Source: an uncultured Pseudomonadota bacterium (GTDB lineage Bacteria; Pseudomonadota; Gammaproteobacteria; Comchoanobacterales; Comchoanobacteraceae). Taken from it: 50,235 bases of DNA. The stretch spans positions 1-50,235 of the forward strand of contig CAJVZW010000008.1 in NCBI GenBank assembly GCA_913020085.1, given 5' to 3'. This document shows, one piece after another, positions 44,280 to 50,235 of the stretch. Position 1 is the first letter of the stretch. Each line of letters starts with the position of its first letter. A model generated the notes under the pieces. It did no database searches. It was not told the DNA's origin and worked only from the letters and a program-made list of their open reading frames with translations. Both the position numbers and the translations under genes were made by a program.

Positions 44280-45605
44280 TTACTTTTTCTGATAGGGATT
44301 GCTGTCGTTGTCGTAAGTGATGAATACTGTCGTCCCAAATAGTTTTAGGCTACTTTTATAGGCGTTTTGTATATATTTTTTATATGTTCCTGGTAAATTA
44401 TCCAGTTGTTTTCCTGTTATTTTTATTCTTAGCGGGCTATAGCCAATTGGATGTGCAAATCTTAGCTGCACACGAGTTTTTCTAGGTGATAATGGCGCTG
44501 GATTTGCCTTAACAGCTGTATTTAAAATCTTAGTTAGAAATGCAGTTGACGGACGTGTGTTAAATGAATCAATTACTTTGCTGATATTCGTTCTAACTAG
44601 AGCCAATCCTTTTCCTTTTGAAAAAGATGTTTTTATAATGGGCGTGTCCCACTGTTTTGTAAAATTCTTAGTAAATTGAAACAGTGTATCTCTTGCCTCT
44701 TGGTCCAGTAGATCCCATTTATTAAGACATATCAACATGCCACTGCCGCTTTGCCATGTATGCTGCATAAGCCTAAGGTCTTGGTCTGTTAGGCCTACTG
44801 TGCTATCAACAACGATTATAGTTACTGCACTGTATTTAAGAGTCCCCAATGCCTGCCAGATCATTTGCTGCTCAAGTTTGATTTTAACTCTTGATTTTCG
44901 TCTCACGCCTGCAGTATCAACAAGAATTAATTCCTTCTCACCTAACTTAAATGGGATCTCTATCGCATCACGAGTGGTTCCAGCATGATCTGAAACAATG
45001 ACACGATTATCCTTTAGAAGTGCATTACATAATGTGCTTTTCCCAGCGTTTGGGCGTCCAAGAACACAGATATGATCCAATTGTTGTTCTTCTTTTTCGG
45101 TCTCATCCTCTGTTGGCGTAAGAAGCGATTCTGCCCATGAGGTAAGTGCTGTTATGCCAGCACGAGTTTTACCCGATACAAGTTGATACTCTGATCCCAG
45201 CTGATAGAATTCAGCACTTTCTTCTTGATGGGTTAGTCGGTCTGCTTTATTAACCAGTAGAAGTACAGGGACATCCAGTTGGCTAATTTTATTCCATAAC
45301 ACACGGTCAAGCTCTGTTGGTCCTTGCTCACTATCTACTACCATCCATATTGCAGATGCAACTTGTATAGCAAGCTCCGTTTGTTCATTCATTAAATTTT
45401 GAAGATCATCAGTTGATTCATCAAGGAATCCAGCTGTATCGATGAGCTCAATGACTCCATTTTCTGTTGCAAAAGTACCGCATCGTCTGTCACGCGTGAC
45501 GCCTGGTTGATTATCAATGAGCGCACGCTGACGTGTAAGCTGATTAAACAGCGTCGATTTCCCGACATTTGGCCGGCCAATAATAGCAATTCTTACTGAT
45601 GTCAT
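44280..45605 (-). CDS. der: Ribosome assembly GTPase Der
   Basis: Der (EngA) has two GTPase domains and a KH-like end; it acts in late 50S subunit assembly. The 441-residue protein shows G1 GRPNVGKST and G3 DTAG in domain 1, with G4 NKAD; domain 2 has GRPNAGKST, DTAG, and NKWD. DAIEIPF follows the TTRD switch. The C-terminal domain ends PLRIKITGKQLDNLPGTYKKY, close to 'P.FVIFGN....P.SY.RY'. It is the last gene of hisS-yfgM-der, one base after the yfgM stop. The usual bamB between yfgM and der is absent. Confidence 0.95.
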   Translation of the reverse strand: MTSVRIAIIGRPNVGKSTLFNQLTRQRALIDNQPGVTRDRRCGTFATENGVIELIDTAGFLDESTDDLQNLMNEQTELAIQVASAIWMVVDSEQGPTELDRVLWNKISQLDVPVLLLVNKADRLTHQEESAEFYQLGSEYQLVSGKTRAGITALTSWAESLLTPTEDETEKEEQQLDHICVLGRPNAGKSTLCNALLKDNRVIVSDHAGTTRDAIEIPFKLGEKELILVDTAGVRRKSRVKIKLEQQMIWQALGTLKYSAVTIIVVDSTVGLTDQDLRLMQHTWQSGSGMLICLNKWDLLDQEARDTLFQFTKNFTKQWDTPIIKTSFSKGKGLALVRTNISKVIDSFNTRPSTAFLTKILNTAVKANPAPLSPRKTRVQLRFAHPIGYSPLRIKITGKQLDNLPGTYKKYIQNAYKSSLKLFGTTVFITYDNDSNPYQKK

Positions 45606-45606
45606 T

Positions 45607-46239
45607 TTATCTATTGGTTTGCAGACGGAACACTAACTGCTCCTGCAACCCTTTATCTACCTCATTAAAAGTGTTTTTCTTGATTTTTTTGTATGCCTTT
45701 TCCCATAATTGGTAAGACTGGGTATTATCACCAAGTTGCTTGTACGCGTCACCTAGATAAAGCAGCTGTGTGGTGCTGTAAATAGGGCTCTTGATCGTGT
45801 TTAATGTTGCTATGCAATTATTTGGCTCCTCCTTATTGAGGTAGATCAGGCCCAGTCTAAGACGGTAAAGGTCACAAATGCTTCCTTGGCAGTTCTTAAC
45901 CAGCTGGTTATATATATCTGCTGCTTTATCAATCTTACCTTCTACAATATAACGCTTTGCAAGTGCGGACTGAACAAGATTAGATATCAGCTCACCAGGA
46001 AACTGAGCATTCATTTTCTGACCCAGTTCAGCAGCTTCATTGAATTTACCTGCATCTGTAAGCTCTTTCCAATTAATCAGCATGCTGCTGAGTTGCTCGT
46101 TTTTGTTCTTCTGAACAACCTCTCTGTACTCAATGATACCCATAACAGCAAACACAAAAAACACCAGTGCCATAATACTGTAGAGGTTTTTTCTTACATT
46201 GATAATTAGTCGTTCTTGCCAATCGAGTGGATTATTCAT
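45607..46239 (-). CDS. yfgM: YfgM, ancillary SecYEG translocon subunit / TPR membrane protein
   Basis: YfgM is a single-pass inner membrane protein with a periplasmic TPR-like domain that contacts PpiD and the Sec translocon. From ATG 46239 (MNNPLDWQERL) it is 210 residues, with one membrane segment (about 21-40) followed by TPR-like helices: WKELTDAGKFNEAAELGQKM, ALAKRYIVEGKIDKAADIYNQLV, LRLGLIYLNKEEPNNCIATL, YLGDAYKQLGDNTQSYQLWEKAY. The start is fixed by AAGGAG seven bases upstream; the open frame runs 20 codons further into hisS. Position between hisS and der matches E. coli, except that bamB is missing. Confidence 0.88.
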   Translation of the reverse strand: MNNPLDWQERLIINVRKNLYSIMALVFFVFAVMGIIEYREVVQKNKNEQLSSMLINWKELTDAGKFNEAAELGQKMNAQFPGELISNLVQSALAKRYIVEGKIDKAADIYNQLVKNCQGSICDLYRLRLGLIYLNKEEPNNCIATLNTIKSPIYSTTQLLYLGDAYKQLGDNTQSYQLWEKAYKKIKKNTFNEVDKGLQEQLVFRLQTNR

Positions 46240-47503
46240 CAGAAACTCCTTTAGGATCAAAGCAATCATGGAGTTTTGTTGGCAATTTGTCAATATCATT
46301 AGTTGATATTTCAGTGCTTTGGTTGCTAATTAGGTCTTTTATCGTTAGATGTTGCCCGGATTCGTCTAATATCACGACAAATCGTATCGATTGCTTTTGT
46401 GCCCTTTGGATTGATTTTTTGGTAGAGGAGAATTGGTGACAAAGCATAAATGTTTGCTCAAAGTGTTGTATCAGCTGAGATTGAATGTTTTGTGCGCGGG
46501 TTGATAAATTACTGGGAGCAATCACCATCGCCCGTTCAGCTGTCGGAGGAGTAATTCCTAACTCATTCATTAGAAGAACGAGCCGATCAATACCAAAAGA
46601 TAGTCCAGTTGCCGGCCATGGTTTGGCCCCAAGAATCTCACTTAAACGATCATATCGGCCACCACCACAAACAGTGCCCTGAGCCCCAAGATGATCAGTT
46701 GTCCACTCAAAGACAACCCCCTGATAGTAATCAAGACCACGAACAAGGCCCTCATCCCATGTAAACTTGATGCCCAGTTCATTAAGTTGGGTCTTCAAAT
46801 AAGAGATAATGGCCAGTTCCTCTTCAGTGAGCGCACCAGATAGAGGTGGGGCATTTTTAAGAACAGCTTGAGTACTGGCATCCTTTGAATCAAATATTCT
46901 CAGAGGATTGGTTTGAATGCGATTCTTTGAGTCATCATCTAATAAATCGATGTGTCCTTCAAGGTAGTTAACAAGCTTCTTTGTATACGCAGATTTATTT
47001 TCTTTTCCAGGAAGGTAGTTAATTGAAAGAGAAACATGCTGTTCAAGCTTTAGCTTTCTGAGCGCTAAATAAGAGAGATTAAGCAGCTCTATATCACTAG
47101 CTATATCACTGATTCCAAAGTATTCAATCCCAAACTGAGTAAATTGTCTATAACGGCCTTTTTGTGGTCTTTCACGACGAAACATGGGGCCTAGATACCA
47201 CCACTTGGCTACAAGTCGTGAGCATATACCATTGTTAATCATTGCTCTTACCGCGCCAGCTGTACCCTCAGGCCGTAAGGCGATTGCCTGTTCATTAGCA
47301 TCATTAAACTGATACATCTCTTTGCCAACAATATCAGTGTGCTCACCAACACTCCTCTGGAAAAGGGATAAGTCCTCAAGTAGAGGAAGACGAACCTCGT
47401 CATAACCATACTGGCATGATAGGTCGATCAGTATTTGCTCGATATAACGCCAAAGTAGGGTGTCTGGCGCAGTGATGTCTCTAAATCCTCTTAGTGGTTG
47501 CAT
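46232..47503 (-). CDS. hisS: Histidyl-tRNA synthetase
   Basis: Charges tRNA-His. From ATG 47503 (MQPLRGFRDI) it is 423 residues, the usual size. Class II motifs: RPEGTAGAVRA, motif 2 WYLGPMFRRERPQKGRYRQFTQFGIE, the HisRS-specific GLDYYQGVVFEWTT, GGGRYDRL and motif 3 ATGLSFGIDRL. The C-terminal anticodon-binding domain is diverged (VVILDESGQHLTIKD). GAGGAAG precedes the ATG; the frame is open 18 codons upstream but lies beyond the predicted transcription start region. It overlaps yfgM by 8 bases. Confidence 0.96.
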   Translation of the reverse strand: MQPLRGFRDITAPDTLLWRYIEQILIDLSCQYGYDEVRLPLLEDLSLFQRSVGEHTDIVGKEMYQFNDANEQAIALRPEGTAGAVRAMINNGICSRLVAKWWYLGPMFRRERPQKGRYRQFTQFGIEYFGISDIASDIELLNLSYLALRKLKLEQHVSLSINYLPGKENKSAYTKKLVNYLEGHIDLLDDDSKNRIQTNPLRIFDSKDASTQAVLKNAPPLSGALTEEELAIISYLKTQLNELGIKFTWDEGLVRGLDYYQGVVFEWTTDHLGAQGTVCGGGRYDRLSEILGAKPWPATGLSFGIDRLVLLMNELGITPPTAERAMVIAPSNLSTRAQNIQSQLIQHFEQTFMLCHQFSSTKKSIQRAQKQSIRFVVILDESGQHLTIKDLISNQSTEISTNDIDKLPTKLHDCFDPKGVSDE

Positions 47504-47535
47504 TGCCACTTCCTCTATTAATGTATAACAATATG

Positions 47536-47544
47536 ATAATACCA
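47536..47544 (-). promoter_or_regulatory. Possible extended -10 promoter of hisS-yfgM-der
   Basis: On the minus strand TGG (47544-47542) then TATTAT (47541-47536), an extended -10, with a predicted start near 47529, 26 bases before the hisS ATG. No -35 is visible; the barrel-gene terminator lies just upstream. Confidence 0.4.
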
Positions 47545-47557
47545 GTCGTAGGTACAT

Positions 47558-47583
47558 AAAAAAAGGCCCCCGAAGGAGCCTTT
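47558..47583 (-). terminator. Terminator after the first listed barrel gene
   Basis: On the minus strand AAAGGCTCC, loop TTCG, GGGGCCTTT followed by a T-run (47564-47558), with one mismatch in the stem. It ends the barrel genes at 47604-49413. Confidence 0.88.
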
Positions 47584-47603
47584 CTTATATAGGAAACGAA
47601 AGT

Positions 47604-48482
47604 TTACATTTCGTAGTTTACCCCGAGGTAGAAAGTTTCAAACGTCGGCTTTTTAGATTCAAAATCAGTTGAATCCGCAGCAGTCGTTGATCCAGTCCAC
47701 CAGTACTGAAGATCTTCATCACTGCTGATAGCAGATTCAAGTGTCATTGTGTGCTTTTTGGCCTTAGTAGTTGTATAACCAGCATTAACTGAAATATTCT
47801 TAGTTAACTTACCAGTTGCTGCTACACCATATGCAACACTTGAGGTTGTTTTACTTGCTGTTTTGAGGCTTTTCTGAGTTTCTGCACCATCAGCAACAAC
47901 ATCATCAATATCTTGATTAACAGCACTATTATTACCATTTGCATCTTGATTAAATTCAGTCAAAACGGAACCGATAGCTCCTTTAAACTTAACGTTATTG
48001 CCTTGAAGAGCAAGCTCTGGTCCTATCTTGAATGAGTCAGTGCCATATAATGCTTTTACGCCAAAAGAATAACTTGGCTTAATACTCATAGTGATATTGC
48101 TAGTGCCACGAGACATTTGATCTGTTGTTATATCAGACATAAAAAAGAACTGACGCTGATCAGATACTTCGATCGTACCTGTTTTAACAACTAAATCGCC
48201 TTCAACAAAAAGTTGACTATAAAGAGAGGTACTTGCAAATGCTTTTAATCCTAAAATAACAGATGTCTTGTATGCATCGTAGTTTAGACGATAGCGATCT
48301 GCTGCTAAAGAGGCATCAGCAGCAAAATCGGTAACCTCATTATTGGTATATGCTGTTCCTCTGCTCACATCTGCAGTGTAGGTAGTATTAAGCGCTTCAA
48401 CACCTAGGCCATAATTAATAGCAAAGGTTGAAGAAGATAGAACAGCAGAAAGAGCTGCTATTTTTAAAAGTGTATGTTTCAT
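47604..48482 (-). CDS. Outer membrane beta-barrel protein, paralogue 1
   Basis: A 292-residue protein with a clear signal peptide (MKHTLLKIAALSAVLSSSTFA, cleavage after residue 21) followed by INYGLGVEA. Alternating strands run to the end: LGLKAFASTSLYSQLFVEGDLVVKTG, MSIKPSYSFGVKALYGTDSFKIGPELAL, VAYGVAATGKLTKNISVNAGYTT and TFETFYLGVNYEM. The shared block 'KP.Y.F..K.L.GTD.FKIGPE' identifies it as a paralogue of the two genes upstream. It ends in Met rather than the Phe usual for barrel recognition by BAM. Between strands are Asn/Asp/Ala-rich stretches that look like surface loops. No named porin family can be assigned. It is 31 bases from paralogue 2 and probably cotranscribed. Confidence 0.8.
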   Translation of the reverse strand: MKHTLLKIAALSAVLSSSTFAINYGLGVEALNTTYTADVSRGTAYTNNEVTDFAADASLAADRYRLNYDAYKTSVILGLKAFASTSLYSQLFVEGDLVVKTGTIEVSDQRQFFFMSDITTDQMSRGTSNITMSIKPSYSFGVKALYGTDSFKIGPELALQGNNVKFKGAIGSVLTEFNQDANGNNSAVNQDIDDVVADGAETQKSLKTASKTTSSVAYGVAATGKLTKNISVNAGYTTTKAKKHTMTLESAISSDEDLQYWWTGSTTAADSTDFESKKPTFETFYLGVNYEM

Positions 48483-48513
48483 AAAAATTCCTAATTTAAG
48501 TGTCGGTGACAGG

Positions 48514-49413
48514 TTACATTACGTAGCTAAGGCCGAAATAGTAAGTGTCAATATTCGGGTCATTTTTCTCAAATTTTGCTTCACTAAGCGCCGTAGTACC
48601 TTTGTTGTCATTAGCAAGAACAGTAGTTAAAATTTCGCTTGTGTTAGCTGATGCAAATTTGATTGTGTTTTTGTTTGTAGTTGCCCTAGTAAACCCAGCA
48701 CTTGCAATGATGTTGCTTGTTAGCTTTCCTGACATAGATAAACCAATACCTATATCTGTGCTATCGGACTTCTTGGTATCCAATGCGCCAACTGTAGTTG
48801 CCGCTTTTGATATTGGTCCAGTAATATTAACGTCAGTATTAGCACCTGAGTTAGCACCTACCTCGTGTTGAGTTACCGCAGCACCCATCTCACCTTTAAA
48901 GCTCACTTCTTTATTCTGAATTCTGACCTCTGGGCCAATTTTGAATGCATCTGTACCGAATAAACCTTTAAGTGTAAAACCATAGGTTGGTTTAACTGTC
49001 ATGGTTACATTGCTCTGTGTGTGATTAAGAGTGTCTGTTGTGCCAATCTCACCAACATTGAAATTACTGAACTGTTCAACGAGCTCAACCTTTCCTGTTG
49101 ATAGGAAAACCCCGGCCTCAAGTGAAAGCTGTTTGGTCATATTATAAGATGTAAAAGCTTTTACTGTTGCCATTGTTTTAGATTTACCGGTATTAAAAAG
49201 ACTAACCATGCCTGGGCCAGTTCCGCCTCCGTCTAAATCAGCATTATCGGCTGCAGCATCAGCGAGAGTGTCACCTGTCATTGCTGAGCCTTTGCCTCTT
49301 AACGCGCCAAAGTTGAAGCTAGTAGCATCTACACCAATTCCATAATTCATTGCAAATGTAGAAGCAGACAACACCGTCGATATCGCGGCGAGATGTAATA
49401 AAGTTCGTTTCAT
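48514..49413 (-). CDS. Outer membrane beta-barrel protein, paralogue 2
   Basis: A 299-residue protein with signal peptide MKRTLLHLAAISTVLSASTFA and mature start MNYGIGVDA. Strand pattern and core match its neighbours: MTVKPTYGFTLKGLFGTDAFKIGPEVRI, IGIGLSMSGKLTSNIIASAGFT and DTYYFGLSYVM at the end. Regions between strands (about 40-75 and 175-205) differ strongly from paralogue 1, including a glycine-rich stretch, and look like external loops. It also ends in Met. TAGGAA lies before the ATG, and a minus-strand promoter (TTGATA, 16 bases, TATCAT) lies at 49465-49438, which probably drives this gene and paralogue 1. Confidence 0.8.
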   Translation of the reverse strand: MKRTLLHLAAISTVLSASTFAMNYGIGVDATSFNFGALRGKGSAMTGDTLADAAADNADLDGGGTGPGMVSLFNTGKSKTMATVKAFTSYNMTKQLSLEAGVFLSTGKVELVEQFSNFNVGEIGTTDTLNHTQSNVTMTVKPTYGFTLKGLFGTDAFKIGPEVRIQNKEVSFKGEMGAAVTQHEVGANSGANTDVNITGPISKAATTVGALDTKKSDSTDIGIGLSMSGKLTSNIIASAGFTRATTNKNTIKFASANTSEILTTVLANDNKGTTALSEAKFEKNDPNIDTYYFGLSYVM

Positions 49414-49437
49414 GTGTATTTCCTATATGGTATATAC

Positions 49438-49465
49438 ATGATATTTGATTGGTGGTAATTATCAA
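49438..49465 (-). promoter_or_regulatory. Possible promoter of barrel paralogues 2 and 1
   Basis: Minus strand TTGATA (49465-49460), 16-base spacer, TATCAT (49443-49438). It lies downstream of the terminator of paralogue 3, so the pair seems separately transcribed. Confidence 0.45.
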
Positions 49466-49538
49466 TAATGCTAAAATCTGAATATTACGACAGAAAGATC
49501 GTCGCGCTCTATTTGAGTAATTTATTATTTATTTAGTC

Positions 49539-49568
49539 AAAAAAAAGACTCCCGAAGGAGTCTTTTTT
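49539..49568 (-). terminator. Terminator of barrel paralogue 3
   Basis: AAAAAAGACTCC, loop CGAA, GGAGTCTTTTTT (49541-49568): a 12-bp perfect stem with T-rich sides in both directions. Confidence 0.9.
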
Positions 49569-49583
49569 CATCAAAAGCTTTAA

Positions 49584-50234
49584 TTAGAAGCTCATTGAAA
49601 GACCAACGTAGTATTGATCAAGAGTAGGCTTAGATGATTCAACGTCATATTTAGTTGTTTCAGATGAAGCCATACCGATAAGATCTCTAACACTGTTGTT
49701 TGCAACTCCAGCAGATAGTGCTGAAGTTAGAGTTACAGTGTTTTTCTTAGCCTTAAGAGTCAAGTAACCAGCACTAACAGCTAATTTCTCATTAAGCATA
49801 CCAGTCATAGAAATACCGAATGATGTTTCAGTTGTGTTGACTTTATCGTTCTTGATGAGGTTAGAGTTACCAGATCCATTTGCGTCATACTCAAGAGATG
49901 AATCATCTGATATAGCAGGAGCAACGCCGCCAACAGCATCCATGATATAATGCTGTATAGAACCATCATACACTTTTTCAAAACGTGTTATACGAACCTC
50001 TGGGCCAACTTTGAAAGTTTCGTTAAAGCCAAATAGAGCTTTAAGTGATAAGCCATACTGAGGTTTGATTTTCATGTTGATGATTTCACCAACAGTATTT
50101 ATATTGTCAGCGGTTGCTGGTCCACCAAAAATACCTGAACGCTTTTGGTTTACTTCGAGCTTTCCGCTGCTTACAACTAATCCAGCTTCAAGAGAAAAAC
50201 GCTCACTCATTTTCATTGCGGCAGATGCCTTAAG
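49584..50234 (-). CDS. Outer membrane beta-barrel protein, paralogue 3 (5' end cut by window)
   Basis: About 217 residues are visible; the frame runs out of the window with no start or signal peptide seen (the codons before Met at 50216 read LKASAA, matching the strand before the same point in the paralogues). The core MKIKPQYGLSLKALFGFNETFKVGPEVRI, FGISMTGMLNEKLAVSAGYLT and YYVGLSMSF matches the other two copies. Unlike them it ends in Phe, the canonical barrel end. Loop regions are again diverged (DAVGGVAPAISDDS). It has its own terminator. Confidence 0.8.
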   Translation of the reverse strand, partial: LKASAAMKMSERFSLEAGLVVSSGKLEVNQKRSGIFGGPATADNINTVGEIINMKIKPQYGLSLKALFGFNETFKVGPEVRITRFEKVYDGSIQHYIMDAVGGVAPAISDDSSLEYDANGSGNSNLIKNDKVNTTETSFGISMTGMLNEKLAVSAGYLTLKAKKNTVTLTSALSAGVANNSVRDLIGMASSETTKYDVESSKPTLDQYYVGLSMSF

Positions 50235-50235
50235 T

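Overview
The window is a 50.2 kb stretch of an AT-rich gammaproteobacterial chromosome. Housekeeping genes and gene orders (hisS-yfgM-der, pyrG-eno-ftsB, tesA/ybbA-ybbP, sdhCDAB-sucABCD, recA-recX-alaS-lysC-csrA) are those of Gammaproteobacteria. The csrA neighbourhood, tight overlapping operons, AT richness and several secreted-looking repeat or membrane-hairpin proteins with eukaryote-style short motifs suggest a host-associated member of or near the Legionellales. That placement is inference; no rRNA gene is present to settle it.

Layout. 1-1.1 kb: the end of bamD and two small ABM-like paralogues. 1.1-3.9 kb (minus): fabI-sohB-hpt-ubiG operon. 4.07-5.4 kb (plus): a promoter, a structured GGA-rich RNA or leader, a lipoprotein gene and tsaB. 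5.4-7.9 kb (minus): mutS. 8.1-13.6 kb (plus): recA, recX, alaS, lysC, csrA. 13.6-16.6 kb: tRNA-Ser(GCU), a Ham1/RdgB-like gene, a Bcr/CflA-type exporter, a PAP2-like membrane protein and tRNA-Arg(ACG). 16.6-22.5 kb: an accessory stretch with two related 70-residue-repeat protein genes (the second broken by an amber codon) and a 497-residue unknown. 22.6-24.9 kb: secreted HAD phosphatase, rmuC, a small membrane protein. 25-31.6 kb: pyrG-eno-ftsB, tesA, and the ybbA-ybbP ABC system. 31.7-40.98 kb: sdhCDAB-sucABCD, ended by a strong terminator. 41.1-44.2 kb: three unrecognised membrane proteins with hydrophobic pairs and polar tails. 44.3-47.5 kb (minus): hisS-yfgM-der. 47.6 kb to the end (minus): three tandem outer-membrane-barrel paralogues, the last cut by the window edge.

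How parts may work together. The sdh-suc block carries the 2-oxoglutarate to fumarate arm of the TCA cycle, without the E3 gene (lpd). The csrA gene lies 9 kb from a likely CsrA-binding RNA: a 7-bp closing stem, hairpins showing GGA in the loop, and eight ANGGA motifs between about 4109 and 4277. It is either a CsrA-sequestering sRNA or a CsrA-controlled leader of the lipoprotein-tsaB transcript. The csrA leader and the leader of the strongly promoted gene at 41217 also carry clustered GGA motifs, so a post-transcriptional circuit is plausible.

Most notable candidates: the GGA-rich RNA; the repeat-protein pair, the intact copy ending in CCLS, which fits a host CaaX prenylation box; and the 497-residue protein with SILK and RVxF motifs in the order seen in eukaryotic PP1 partners. 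These are sequence-motif observations and have not been tested.
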